From Bog-793 sp963803025 (lineage in GTDB: Bacteria; Actinomycetota; Acidimicrobiia; Acidimicrobiales; Bog-793), in NCBI GenBank assembly GCA_963803025.1, contig CAWDKZ010000020.1, positions 1-64,000 on the forward strand: DNA of 64,000 bases. Direction: 5' to 3'. The translations under genes were made by a program, and so were the position numbers. Position 1 is the first letter of the stretch. Each line of letters begins with the position of its first letter. This document shows positions 33,454 to 42,111 of the stretch, piece after piece. The notes beneath the pieces are model-generated. The model was not told where the DNA came from, did not search any database, and saw only the letters and a program-made list of their open reading frames with translations.

Positions 33454-34200
33454 TCAGGGGGCGGTCACGACCCGGAAGAGCTCGGCGAGACGCCCGTCGG
33501 GCAGGCCGGCGCGGCGGGCCCCGTTCGCGAGCCACGTGCCGACGCGTTCGGCGAGCCACTCGCCCCCAGCGACCTGGCTCACGTGACAGCGCAGCGCGGC
33601 GATCTTGCGGTCGAATGAGGCGGTGACGTCGACGGCGCGATTCGCCTCGGGATGTGCGGTGAGCCACAGCTCCCGCACCACGTGGGGTTCGAGTCCTTCA
33701 GCGAGGAGCTCTGGGTGCGCGAAGGGATTGCGGGCGTCGGGGTAGAAGGCGCCGACGGTGGCTTCCCCCGCCGCGAGGTGGTCCGGGTGCGATGCGCCGA
33801 GCGTGTCCCAGTTCCGGTCGGGCGACTGGCAGACGACTCGCTCCGGGCGGAGTTGGCGGATCACGCGGCTGATGTCGCGTCGCAGATCGCTCGACGCCAC
33901 GACCCCGCCGTCGGGGTAGCCGAGGAAGCGCACGTCGTGGACGCCGACGACGGCTGCCGCGGCGCGCTGTTCGTCCCGACGGAGTCGGGCCATCGCCGCG
34001 CGGCCGATCGAGCGGTCGGACCCTCCGGCGTCGCCGTCGGTGACGATGCAGTAGGACACGTCCATCCCGGCGTCGGTCCAGAGCGCCACCGACCCGGCGA
34101 CACCGAAGTCAACATCATCTGGGTGAGCTGCGACGACGAGCACACGGGTGACGTCCGGCTCGATGCCGTCGACGACGGTCGGCGGTGTCCTATCGCTCAT
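33454..34200 (-). CDS. PIG-L family deacetylase (LmbE-like)
   Basis: A 248-residue zinc-dependent N-acetylglucosaminyl deacetylase-type protein. The metal motif AHPDD is near residues 25-29 (VLVVAAHPDDVDFG) and the second ligand region is SHPDHLAAG. A further conserved block is FLGYPDGGV. Members include MshB/Mca of the mycothiol pathway, and an mshA-like gene lies 1.4 kb away, but the spacing and strand do not prove a functional link. The reaction is likely amide hydrolysis of an acetylated amino sugar or conjugate. Confidence 0.85.
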   Translation of the reverse strand: MSDRTPPTVVDGIEPDVTRVLVVAAHPDDVDFGVAGSVALWTDAGMDVSYCIVTDGDAGGSDRSIGRAAMARLRRDEQRAAAAVVGVHDVRFLGYPDGGVVASSDLRRDISRVIRQLRPERVVCQSPDRNWDTLGASHPDHLAAGEATVGAFYPDARNPFAHPELLAEGLEPHVVRELWLTAHPEANRAVDVTASFDRKIAALRCHVSQVAGGEWLAERVGTWLANGARRAGLPDGRLAELFRVVTAP

Positions 34201-34400
34201 GGGTCGTGCGTTCGGTCATTTCGGGAGGCTAGCGCCGCGAGCACGCGGCGCACGTCCCGGCGAGCACGACGTGCCCCACGCGCGTCGAAGTCGGGTCGCG
34301 ACTCAGCCCGTCGCCGAGCGGACCGTCCGCTACGCTCCCGCCATGTTCCGGCGGCAGGTACGCGCAGACACGACGACCGACCCTTTCTAGGATGCGGCCG

Positions 34401-34649
34401 ATGGTCGACTCGTCGGACGGTTCCCGAGGGGCCGAGCCGTCGACGAGCTCTCCGGACACGGCGATCGGCGACGCGCGGACCCTCGCCGCTGAGGCCGAGA
34501 CCGAGCTCGGGGCGATCGAACTGGCAATCGAGCGCCTCGCGCGCGGCACGTACGCGTCGTGTGAGCTGTGCGGATCGCCGATCGAGCCGGAACGGCTCGC
34601 CGCGTCACCGACGGAGCGGCACTGCGGGGCCCACGGCGCGCGCGACTGA
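34401..34649 (+). CDS. DksA/TraR-family zinc-finger protein
   Basis: An 82-residue protein with an acidic, helical N-terminal half (LAAEAETELGAIELAIERLARGTY) and a C-terminal zinc ribbon. Ligands are Cys54 and Cys57 (CELC), Cys75 and His78 (CGAH), so the last Cys of the usual C4 motif is replaced by His. The characteristic GTYASCELCGSPIEPERLAASP matches the DksA/TraR group that binds the RNA polymerase secondary channel. It lacks the long coiled coil of E. coli DksA, resembling the short TraR-like actinobacterial type. ATG 34401 follows AGGAT; 34392 is possible. Confidence 0.85.
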   Translation: MVDSSDGSRGAEPSTSSPDTAIGDARTLAAEAETELGAIELAIERLARGTYASCELCGSPIEPERLAASPTERHCGAHGARD

Positions 34650-34689
34650 GCGGTGTCGTCTCCGGTGGCGCCGGAGGCGGCGAGAAGGT

Positions 34690-35109
34690 TCAGGCCTTCT
34701 TCGTCTCCTGGAAGATCCGATCGATCTCGGCAATGCCCTCGAGCAGTCGGTTCGCGACCGCGGTGTCACAGGTCTTCTTGGCCTCACCGGCAGCCTTGGT
34801 CGTCGTCCAGACCAGCTCGTGCAGCTCGGGGAAGCGCTGGGCGTGCTCGGGCTTGAAGTAGTCGGTCCACAGCACCCAGAGGTGGTGCTTTACGAGCTCC
34901 GCCCGCTCTTCTTTGATCATGATGGCGCGCTGGCGGAACACGGGATCGTCGGACGCGTTGAACTTCTCCATGCAGGCCTTCACCGACTCCGCCTCGATAC
35001 GAGCCTGCGCGGGGTCGTAGACGCCGCAAGGCAGGTCGCAGTGAGCGAGCGCGGTGCGCGGAGGCGCGACCCGGTCGGCGAGAGAGAGTAGGTATGAGGT
35101 GAGTGGCAT
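34690..35109 (-). CDS. sodN: nickel superoxide dismutase
   Basis: A 139-residue proenzyme. A 22-residue N-terminal leader (MPLTSYLLSL...RTALA) precedes the nickel hook HCDLPCGVYDP; His23, Cys24 and Cys28 become His1, Cys2 and Cys6 after cleavage and bind Ni. The rest is the four-helix bundle typical of NiSOD (ARIEAESVKACMEKF, IKEERAELVKHHLWVLWTDYF, EIDRIFQETKKA). It detoxifies superoxide in the cytoplasm. A divergently encoded peptidase gene (sodX) is expected to remove the leader. AAGGAGC precedes the ATG. Confidence 0.97.
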   Translation of the reverse strand: MPLTSYLLSLADRVAPPRTALAHCDLPCGVYDPAQARIEAESVKACMEKFNASDDPVFRQRAIMIKEERAELVKHHLWVLWTDYFKPEHAQRFPELHELVWTTTKAAGEAKKTCDTAVANRLLEGIAEIDRIFQETKKA

Positions 35110-35197
35110 GCCACGGCTCCTTCGATCGCTGTCCATTACCCGCCGGGGCGGCGGAGATGCCGGCGCCGAGGCGGACGGCGCGGTCAACACTAACGAG

Positions 35198-35566
35198 GTG
35201 CGCCACGCGCGATACCGCCCGCGCGCGCTCGTCGCCGCGGGCGCACGGACCCTGCGGATCCCGACCCGTGTCGCCGTCGCCGGCCCCAGCATGTTGCCGA
35301 CACTGCGTGACGGTGACCATTGCCTGGTTCGCAGGACTCGGCGGGTCGTGCCGGGGGACCTCGTCGTGCTCGTCGACCCCGAGGGGTCGCGGCGTCTACT
35401 CGTGAAACGAGTCGTCGCTGTCACGCCCGGGGGAACCGTCGTCGCGGGTGACAATCCCGGCGCCAGCCGCGACAGCCGGAACTTCGGTGCGGTGCCACCC
35501 TCAGCACTCGTCGGGGTGGCGTGGTACCGCTACGCACCGGCGGATCGGGTCGGCCGCGTCCGCTGA
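35198..35566 (+). CDS. sodX: nickel-type superoxide dismutase maturation protease
   Basis: A short S26 (signal-peptidase-I-like) protease of about 122 residues. The catalytic Ser is in VAVAGPSMLPTLRDGD and the general base Lys in RRLLVKRVVAV, the standard dyad. SodX cleaves the leader of NiSOD, so the divergent sodN gene next to it gives strong context. The start is uncertain: GTG 35198 gives a family-like N-terminus, while an ATG at 35108 with GAGGTGA before it would overlap the sodN start codon. Confidence 0.85.
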   Translation: MRHARYRPRALVAAGARTLRIPTRVAVAGPSMLPTLRDGDHCLVRRTRRVVPGDLVVLVDPEGSRRLLVKRVVAVTPGGTVVAGDNPGASRDSRNFGAVPPSALVGVAWYRYAPADRVGRVR

Positions 35567-35613
35567 GAGGACTGGTGCGGCAGACGGGGGCCGTGCCGTT
35601 ACGCTTGGCGTAC

Positions 35614-36870
35614 ATGCACAAGCTGGCGGTGGTCTCGATGCACACGTCGCCCCTCGCCCAACCCGGCAGCGGCGACGGCGGCGGGATGAACGTCTATGTG
35701 CGCGAGTTGTCCTCGTCGCTCGCCCGGGCCGGTGTCGCCTGCGACGTCTACACGCGGTCCTCGTCCGAGGACCTGCCGTCGTTCGTCGAGGTCGAGCCGG
35801 GGCTGACGGTCCACCACATCGACGCCGGTCCCCGCCGACCGGTGGCGAAGGGGCTCCTCCACGAGCTCGTCGGCGCCTTCACCGAAGCCGTTGCCGAACG
35901 CATGGCCGGGTGTGAGGCGCTCGGCGCGCCCCGGGCCGACGCGATCCACGCCAACTACTGGCTCTCGGGGATCGCGGGTCACGCCTTGAAGCACCGGCTC
36001 GGCGTCCCGCTCGTCTCGACGTTCCACACCCTGGACCGTGTGAAGGCCGAGGCGAGCCCGGAGGAGTTCGACCAAGCCGACCCCGGAAGGCGCGCCCGCG
36101 CCGAGGCAGAGATCATCGGTTGCTCGGACGCGATCCTCGCGTCCTGTTCGGTTGAGCTCGACCAGCTCGTCGAGCTCTACGGCGCCGACCCGTCTCGTGT
36201 CGAGATCGTCGCGCCGGGCGTCGACCACGCCTTCTTCTCGCCAGGCGACAAGCCCCAGGCCCGCCGGGCGCTCGGGCTGGACGGATCCGAGCCGCTCCTG
36301 TTGTTCGTCGGTCGCATCCAGCCGCTCAAGGGGACCGACGTCGCCGTCAGGACGCTCGCCGCGCTCGACCGCCTCGGTGTCGCCGGTGGACGCCTCGCCG
36401 TCGTGGGCGGTCCGAGCGGTCCGAGCGGGGACGCCGCGGTCGCGACGCTGCGCTCGCTCGTCGTCGACCTCGGACTCGGTGATCGGGTCGCGTTCGTCCC
36501 ACCGCAGCCGCACGAGCGGCTCTCGACGTACTACCGGGCGGCGGACGTCTGTCTCGTGCCGAGCCGCTCGGAGTCCTTCGGCCTCGTGGCGCTCGAGGCG
36601 GCGGCCTGTGGCACGCCCGTCGTCGCCTCCGCCGTCGGCGGTCTCACCACCCTCGTCGACCACGGCGAGACCGGTTTCCTCGTCGAGGATGGTGGCGTCG
36701 ATGTCTTCGCCGGGCACGTCGCCGCCCTCGTCGCCAACCCCGGACTCGCGGCTCGCCTCGGCGAGGCGGCGGCGCGGCGCGCCCGGTCCTACACCTGGTC
36801 GCTCGCCGCGGCCCGCCTGCGCCGGCTCTACAACGACCTGACGGCGCGCACCCTCGTCGAGTGCGGCTGA
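35614..36870 (+). CDS. mshA: D-inositol-3-phosphate glycosyltransferase
   Basis: A GT4 glycosyltransferase of about 418 residues catalysing the first step of mycothiol synthesis (UDP-GlcNAc plus inositol 3-phosphate). The N-terminus is MshA-like: VVSMHTSPLAQPGSGDGGGMNVYVRELS. Conserved blocks include HANYWLSG, ST.HTLDRVK, VAPGVDHAFF, LLFVGRIQPLKGTDVAVR and SRSESFGLVALEAAACGTPVVAS, with the EX7E nucleotide-sugar motif. ATG 35614 is chosen; a GTG at 35593 with GGGGG upstream is possible. proC follows within 14 bases. Confidence 0.92.
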   Translation: MHKLAVVSMHTSPLAQPGSGDGGGMNVYVRELSSSLARAGVACDVYTRSSSEDLPSFVEVEPGLTVHHIDAGPRRPVAKGLLHELVGAFTEAVAERMAGCEALGAPRADAIHANYWLSGIAGHALKHRLGVPLVSTFHTLDRVKAEASPEEFDQADPGRRARAEAEIIGCSDAILASCSVELDQLVELYGADPSRVEIVAPGVDHAFFSPGDKPQARRALGLDGSEPLLLFVGRIQPLKGTDVAVRTLAALDRLGVAGGRLAVVGGPSGPSGDAAVATLRSLVVDLGLGDRVAFVPPQPHERLSTYYRAADVCLVPSRSESFGLVALEAAACGTPVVASAVGGLTTLVDHGETGFLVEDGGVDVFAGHVAALVANPGLAARLGEAAARRARSYTWSLAAARLRRLYNDLTARTLVECG

Positions 36871-36883
36871 GGCAGCAGCGGCC

Positions 36884-37705
36884 ATGAGCGTCCGGCTCTG
36901 CGTCGTCGGCGGAGGTCGGATGGGGTCCGCCCTCGTCGCCGGGTTGCTCGCCGGCGGGTGGGGCGCGCCGGGCGAGATCGCGGTCGCCGAGCGCGTCGCA
37001 ATGGCGCGCGAGCTGCTACGCGCCCGGTTCCCCGGGCTCGTCGTCGTCGACGAGCCCGTCGCGGCCGAGGGGCTCCTCGTGGCGGTGAAGCCGCACGACG
37101 CCGAGGCGGTCTGTCGGCAGCTGGGTGGCTTGGGCTACCGGCACGTCCTTTCGATTGCCGCCGGGATCACGACCGAGAGCCTCGGCGAGTGGTTCGGCGG
37201 GAACGTCGCGGTGGTGCGGGCGATGCCGAACACCCCGGCGCAAATCGGGTCGGGCGTGACCGTCGTCACCGGCGGCGCGGGTGCGACCGAAGCGGACCTC
37301 GTCTGGGCTGAGGGACTTCTCTCGGCCGTCGGCACCGTCGTTCGGCTCCCCGAGGAACTGCTCGACGCCGCGACGGGGCTCTCGGGGTGCGGGCCGGCCT
37401 ACCTCTACTACCTCGCCGAGGCGCTGAACTCGGCCGGCGTCGCCGCCGGGCTCGACGGCGCCGTCGCCCGCCAGCTCGTCGATCAGACGCTCTACGGGGC
37501 GGCCCGGATGATCCTCGACACCGGTCGGCCGGCCGACGTGCTGCGCGGGGAGGTCGCCTCCCCCGGAGGGTCGACCGAGGCGGCGATCAACGTGCTCGAA
37601 GCGCGCCAGGTGCGCGCCGCCTTCGCCGCCGCGGTCGCCGCGGCGGTCGCCAGGGCCGGCGAGCTCGGGGGCGCGCGCCGTGCGCCGCGACAAAGACCCA
37701 GGTGA
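36884..37705 (+). CDS. proC: pyrroline-5-carboxylate reductase
   Basis: A 273-residue P5C reductase, the last step of proline synthesis, NAD(P)H-dependent. The Rossmann motif GGGRMGSALVAGL is near the N-terminus, then VAVKPHDAE, ...VVRAMPNTPAQIGSG, and the ProC dimerisation signature DAATGLSGCGPAYLYYLAEAL, with DQTLYGAARMI and EVASPGGSTEAAINVLE. The C-terminal end is Ala/Arg-rich. It sits between mshA and the BldC-like gene in an apparent operon. Confidence 0.95.
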   Translation: MSVRLCVVGGGRMGSALVAGLLAGGWGAPGEIAVAERVAMARELLRARFPGLVVVDEPVAAEGLLVAVKPHDAEAVCRQLGGLGYRHVLSIAAGITTESLGEWFGGNVAVVRAMPNTPAQIGSGVTVVTGGAGATEADLVWAEGLLSAVGTVVRLPEELLDAATGLSGCGPAYLYYLAEALNSAGVAAGLDGAVARQLVDQTLYGAARMILDTGRPADVLRGEVASPGGSTEAAINVLEARQVRAAFAAAVAAAVARAGELGGARRAPRQRPR

Positions 37706-37782
37706 TCGCCGGGCACGACAAAATCTTGTTCCCCTCTTTCCACACGAGCCCCGCTGGCCTACAGTCGTGTCGGCGGAGAGGG

Positions 37783-37986
37783 GTGATTGAGCTGTCCATC
37801 CAATACACGAAGTCGCATTTCCTCACGGTGGGCGAGGTCGCGCAAACGCTGCGGATCTCGAACATGACCGTCTACCGGCTCATCAGTTCCGGGCAGCTGC
37901 CCGCAGTCCGCGTCGGCAAGTCCTACCGGCTGCGCGACGAGGACGTCGACGCCTACCTCGCCGCACGGTTCACCGAGGCGGGCTAG
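37783..37986 (+). CDS. BldC-type helix-turn-helix excisionase-like regulator
   Basis: A 67-residue MerR/excisionase-like DNA-binding protein. The core FLTVGEVAQTLRISNMTVYRLISSG, continuing LPAVRVGKSYRLRDEDVDAYL, is a winged HTH of the BldC type. It may bind DNA cooperatively as a developmental or house-keeping regulator. The start codon is uncertain: GTG 37783 lies very close to the GGAGAG site, and the frame could begin a few codons later at a rare start. It lies between proC and rex, the arrangement seen in many actinobacteria. Confidence 0.85.
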   Translation: MIELSIQYTKSHFLTVGEVAQTLRISNMTVYRLISSGQLPAVRVGKSYRLRDEDVDAYLAARFTEAG

Positions 37987-38249
37987 ACGCTCTTCCCGTC
38001 ACCGCGTGCCCGATGGCTCCTCGCCGTCGGCGCGGTGGGGAGCCCGATGAAGACGGGTGCGGTCCCGCTGGCATGCAGCCGCGACCCGCTCGGGCCGGCC
38101 ACGACCCCGAGGTGAACACCGTTCGCCGGTGCACGGCGCGACGGGACCGAGCCAGAGTCGCCGCATCCCTTGTCGACCTCCGACGCCGGCGCCGGGCGGA
38201 GTTCGATCGGGTGTCGTCCGTCCCACCGCGCGTCGTTAGCGTGCATGAC

Positions 38250-38981
38250 ATGGCGGGGGAGGGGCTGTCGCGAGCGGGCAATCGGGTTCCGGGCCCGACC
38301 GTGGCGCGCCTGCCGCTGTATCACCGGGCGCTCTCGGTCATGGCCGAGCGGGGCGTCACGCAGATCTCGTCGGCCGAGCTCGCCGCCGCCGTCGGGGTGA
38401 ATCCGGCAACGCTGCGCCGGGACCTGTCGCGCTTTGGCACCTACGGAACCCGGGGCACCGGTTACGAGGTGCCGCGCCTGCTCGCCCGGGTCGACGGGGC
38501 GCTCGCGCTCGACTGGGAGTGGCCGGTCGCGATCGTCGGCGTCGGCAATCTCGGACAGGCGCTCGCCCGGTCGCGGGGTTTCCGCTCCGGAGGGTTCCGG
38601 GTGGCCGTGCTCGCCGACATCGACGCTTCGGTCGTCGGGACGATGGTCGACGGCGTCGTCGTCGAGCACCTTGCCCGCCTCGACGAGGCCTGCGCGCGTG
38701 AGCGGGTGCGCATCGGCGTGGTGACGACGCCGGCGAGCGTGAGCCAGTCCGTCGCCGAGCGACTCGTCGCCGCCGGTGTGCGGTCGATCCTCAACTTCGC
38801 ACCGGTCGTGCTCGCTGTCCCGGAAGAGGTGACCGTCCGCCAAGTCGACCTCGCCGCCGAGCTTCAGGTGCTCGCCTTCTACCGTTCCCGCCACCGGGGT
38901 GCTTTGGACGCGGCCGGCGAGACGGGCGACGCGGCCCCGGGAGGCGACGTCGCCGCCGGCGGGGACGCAAAGAGCCCGTAG
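38250..38981 (+). CDS. rex: redox-sensing transcriptional repressor Rex
   Basis: A 243-residue NADH-sensing repressor. N-terminal winged HTH (LPLYHRALSVMAERGV, ISSAELAAAVGVNPATLRRDLS, FGTYGTRGTGYEV) and a Rossmann domain with VAIVGVGNLGQALAR; the C-terminal region includes NFAPVVL and VDLAAELQVL. Rex responds to the NADH/NAD+ ratio and often controls hemA and nuo genes, which lie downstream here. No good Rex palindrome was found by eye. The protein ends in an Ala/Gly-rich tail. The ATG at 38250 has no strong ribosome site. Confidence 0.95.
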   Translation: MAGEGLSRAGNRVPGPTVARLPLYHRALSVMAERGVTQISSAELAAAVGVNPATLRRDLSRFGTYGTRGTGYEVPRLLARVDGALALDWEWPVAIVGVGNLGQALARSRGFRSGGFRVAVLADIDASVVGTMVDGVVVEHLARLDEACARERVRIGVVTTPASVSQSVAERLVAAGVRSILNFAPVVLAVPEEVTVRQVDLAAELQVLAFYRSRHRGALDAAGETGDAAPGGDVAAGGDAKSP

Positions 38982-39062
38982 AGTCTGGGCGCGGCGTCCC
39001 GCGCCCGGCCGCGGGCCCGCGCAACTCGGTGGCGGTGGGGCGTCGCTCCACAGGGTGAGGAG

Positions 39063-40337
39063 GTGAGCGTGCCGGTCGTCGTGGTCGGCCTGCACGAGCG
39101 GGACGCGCCGCTCGAGGTGCTGGAGTCCGTGGCGTTCCCCGACGAGGAGCTGCCGAAGGCGCTCGCCGGACTCGGTGACGGCCCGCACCTGTCCGAGACC
39201 GTGATCCTGTCGACGTGCATGCGCACCGAGGTCTACGCGGTCGCTGAGCGGTTCCACGACGGGGTCGCGGACATCTGTCGTTTCTTCGGCGAGCGGCTCG
39301 GCGCCGCCGCCGCTGCCGCCCTCGCCGAGGCACTCGTCGTCGAGCACGACGAGTCGGCCGTGCGGCACCTTTTCGCCGTGGCCTCGGGCATCGACTCACC
39401 GGTGCTCGGCGAGGGCGAGATCCTGCGCCAGGTGCGCGCGGCGCACGAGCGTGCCCAACACGAGCGGACCTCGGGTCCCGTGCTCGACGGCCTGTTCCGC
39501 CACGCCGTCGAGGTCGGAAAGCGCGCCCGGGCCGAGACGGGGATCGCCCGGGGCATCACCTCGCTCGCCCACGTCGCGGTGGCGCTCGCCACCGAGCATT
39601 TCGGCGGTTCGCTTGGCGGACGGCGGGTCGTCGTCGTCGGTGCCGGCGAGATGGGCGAGGGCCTCGTCGACGCGCTGGCACCTCGCGGCGACCTGGCCGA
39701 CTTGGTCGTCGTGAGCCGCAGCCGTGCCAAGGCGGACGCCTTGGCGGGCGCGGCCGGCGGACGCGGCGCCGGGCTCGCCGATCTTGAGGCTGCGCTCGTC
39801 GACGCCGAGGTGCTGTTCTCGGCGACCTCGGCGCCCGAGATCCTGCTCGGGCCCGAGGTCCTGCGGCGGGCGCGCGCCGGCCGACCGCGGCGCCCGCTCC
39901 TCATCGTCGACGCCGCGGTGCCGCGCGACATCGACCCCGCGGTCGCGTCGTTCCCGGACGTCACGCTGTGCGATGTCGACGACCTGCGCAACTTCGCGGA
40001 ACGCTCGATGGCGACGAGACGAGCCGAGATCGACCGGGTGCAGGTGATCATCGACGGGGAGCTCGGCCGTTACGCGCGCGACGCGCAGGGACGCTCCGTG
40101 GCTCCGATCGTCTCGGCGCTGCACGAGCGCGCCGAGCTCATCCGTTCGGCCGAAGTCGCGCGGATCGGCGCAGTGCTCGCCCGGCTGAGCGAGGACGATC
40201 GCGCCGCGGTCGAGTCCGTGACGCGCCGCATCGTCGCCAAGCTCGTTCACGAGCCGACCGTTCAGGTGAAGAGCGCGGCCGGCTCACCGCGCGGCGAGCG
40301 CCTCGCCGAGGCGCTGCGCGCGCTCTTCGGCCTCTAG
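39063..40337 (+). CDS. hemA: glutamyl-tRNA reductase
   Basis: A 424-residue enzyme, first committed step of C5-pathway tetrapyrrole synthesis. The catalytic Cys52 lies in ILSTCMRTEVYA (most members have CNRTE; Met replaces Asn here). Other family blocks: SGIDSPVLGEGEILRQVR, HAVEVGKRARAETGI, the NADPH motif VVVVGAGEMGEGLVDAL, and the C-terminal dimerisation domain with MATRRAEIDRV. The start is GTG with GAGGAGGTGA before it. It follows rex, and redox control of haem synthesis is a common arrangement. Confidence 0.96.
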   Translation: MSVPVVVVGLHERDAPLEVLESVAFPDEELPKALAGLGDGPHLSETVILSTCMRTEVYAVAERFHDGVADICRFFGERLGAAAAAALAEALVVEHDESAVRHLFAVASGIDSPVLGEGEILRQVRAAHERAQHERTSGPVLDGLFRHAVEVGKRARAETGIARGITSLAHVAVALATEHFGGSLGGRRVVVVGAGEMGEGLVDALAPRGDLADLVVVSRSRAKADALAGAAGGRGAGLADLEAALVDAEVLFSATSAPEILLGPEVLRRARAGRPRRPLLIVDAAVPRDIDPAVASFPDVTLCDVDDLRNFAERSMATRRAEIDRVQVIIDGELGRYARDAQGRSVAPIVSALHERAELIRSAEVARIGAVLARLSEDDRAAVESVTRRIVAKLVHEPTVQVKSAAGSPRGERLAEALRALFGL

Positions 40338-40389
40338 CCGCGGTGGACCGCCCGGGAGCTGGGCGCGGCGCACTGCCGCGGGGCTCCGA

Positions 40390-41895
40390 GTGAAGCCGCT
40401 GCGGCTCGCCACACGGGGCAGCCCGCTCGCCCTCGAACAGGCGCGGCGGGTGCAGGTCCGTCTGGGGGCCGTCGACGGCGGTCCTCCGACGGTGCTCGTC
40501 GTCGTCGAGTCCCGGGGCGACCGGCGTCCGGATGCCGCCATCCACGCGCTCGGAGGCAGCGGGGCGTTCGTCGCTGAGGTCGAACGGGCGGTGCTCGCCG
40601 GCGACGCCGACGTCGCCGTCCACTCCCTGAAGGACCTGCCGTCCTCGGCCCCGTCCGGGGGACTTGTCCTTGCCGCGACCCCTGAGCGCCTCGACGCGCG
40701 CGACGCCCTCGTCGGTCGGAGCCTGGAAGAGCTCGCGCCGGGGGCGACCGTCGCGACCGGTGCCGTGCGGCGGCGGGCCCAGCTCGCGTCGTTGCGCCCG
40801 GATCTCTCTTTCGCCGAACTGCGCGGCGCGATCTCCACCCGCCTCGGCCGGGTGCCGCCGGGCGGTGCGGTCGTCGCCGCCGTCGCCGCGCTCGAGCGCC
40901 TGGGGCTCCTCGACCGTGTCGCTGAGATCCTTTCGATGGCTGTGATGGTCCCCCAGGTCGGTCAGGGCGCGCTCGGCCTGCGCTGCCGGGAGGACGACGC
41001 CGCGACGATCGAGCTCTTGGCGGCGATCGACGACGCCTTGGTCGCGCGGGCGGTCGCCGCCGAACGGGCCTTTCTCGCCCGCCTCGGCGGCGGCTGCGAC
41101 GCGCCGGTCGGCGCCCACGGGACGTGCGACTCGGCGACGGGCCCCGTGACGATCGACGGCTTCATCGCGCGCGAGGACGGGCACACGCTCGTCCGCGGGA
41201 CGATGCAGGGAGACGACCCGGTCGTCGTCGGCTCCGCGCTCGCCGATCGGCTCCTCGACGGCGCGGGCGGGAGGTCCTTCGTCCTCCCGGGTGCCGTCGG
41301 CGGGTCCGCGCCGCGCCGCGAGCCGCGCCGGCCGCTCGCATCCTGGCGGATCGTCGTCACCCGGGCCGCCGACCAGTCGGCGTCACTGGTCGCGGCGCTC
41401 GCCGCCGAGGGGGCGGAGGTGATCGAACTGCCGACGATCCGCGTCGAGGACCCCGCCGACGACGGCGTCGCGTTGCGCGAGGCGGCGGCTCGGCTCGGCC
41501 GATTCGACTGGGTCGTGTTCACCTCGGAGAACGCCGTCGAGCGCGTCTTTGCCGAGATCCCCGGGCGCGCGCCCTCCGGGACGTGCGGGTCGCGGCGATC
41601 GGCGCCGGCACGGCGCGCGCCCTGCGGCAGCGTGGGGTCGAGGCCGACCTCGTGCCGCGGCGCTTCGTCGGCGAGGCGCTCGTCGAGGGGTTCCCGCCGG
41701 GGTTCCCGGGGGGGCGAGTCCTGTTGCCGCGGGCGGCCGTGGCGCGCGACGTCGTGCCCGAGGGGCTGCGACGCCTCGGCTGGCAGGTCGAGGTCGTCGA
41801 GGCATACCGGGCGGTCCCAGTCGAGCTGTCGGCCGAGGCGCTCGCGCGGGCCCGGACGGCGGACGCGATCACGTTCACCTCGTCCTCGACGGTGA
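40390..41895 (+). CDS. hemC: porphobilinogen deaminase fused to uroporphyrinogen-III synthase N-part (frameshifted)
   Basis: Residues 1-310 are HemC: TRGSPLALEQA (8-18), AVHSLKDLPSS (77-86), the dipyrromethane-binding Cys236 in LGGGCDAPVGAH, and PQVGQGALGL. From residue about 318 the frame continues into the start of HemD (ASWRIVVTRAADQSASLV, DWVVFTSENAVERVFAEIP). At the C-run 41559-41562 one base appears to be missing and the frame leaves the family sequence; the remaining coding up to 41895 is not meaningful. The HemD C-terminal half continues at 41562 in another frame. It may be a true mutation, a sequencing error or recoding. Confidence 0.9.
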   Translation: MKPLRLATRGSPLALEQARRVQVRLGAVDGGPPTVLVVVESRGDRRPDAAIHALGGSGAFVAEVERAVLAGDADVAVHSLKDLPSSAPSGGLVLAATPERLDARDALVGRSLEELAPGATVATGAVRRRAQLASLRPDLSFAELRGAISTRLGRVPPGGAVVAAVAALERLGLLDRVAEILSMAVMVPQVGQGALGLRCREDDAATIELLAAIDDALVARAVAAERAFLARLGGGCDAPVGAHGTCDSATGPVTIDGFIAREDGHTLVRGTMQGDDPVVVGSALADRLLDGAGGRSFVLPGAVGGSAPRREPRRPLASWRIVVTRAADQSASLVAALAAEGAEVIELPTIRVEDPADDGVALREAAARLGRFDWVVFTSENAVERVFAEIPGRAPSGTCGSRRSAPARRAPCGSVGSRPTSCRGASSARRSSRGSRRGSRGGESCCRGRPWRATSCPRGCDASAGRSRSSRHTGRSQSSCRPRRSRGPGRRTRSRSPRPRR

Positions 41896-42101
41896 CCGGC
41901 TTCCGCGACGGCGCGCCGACCGGGGAGGTGCCCCCGGTCGTCGTCTCGATCGGGCCGGTCACCTCGGCGACCGTGCGAGCCGCCGGCATGTCGGTCACCG
42001 TCGAAGCCGAGGTGCATTCGGTCGACGGGCTCGTTGACGCGCTCGTCGCCTGGGCGATCGGCCACCCGCGCCCGCGGGCCGGGTCGCGGCCGTCGTCCTA
42101 G
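41562..42101 (+). pseudogene. hemD: uroporphyrinogen-III synthase, C-terminal part in shifted frame
   Basis: From 41562 the HemD homology resumes in the -1 frame: RARALRDVRVAAIGAGTARAL, VEADLVPRRFVGEALVEGF, RVLLPRAAVARDVVPEGL, VVEAYRAVP, DAITFTSSSTVTGFRDG, VVVSIGPVTSATVRAAGM. With the N-terminal part in the preceding gene it forms a complete HemD domain (about 250 residues), which closes the tetrapyrrole ring. Insertion of one C at 41559-41562 would restore one continuous HemC-HemD protein of about 570 residues. The gene is otherwise intact up to the TAG. Confidence 0.85.
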
Positions 42102-42111
42102 GCTCGAGGCG

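Noticed and set aside
41563..41895. The tail of the long hemC frame as a separate C-terminal domain
   Set aside because: It is low-complexity Arg/Ser sequence, and the HemD homology continues in another frame over the same bases.
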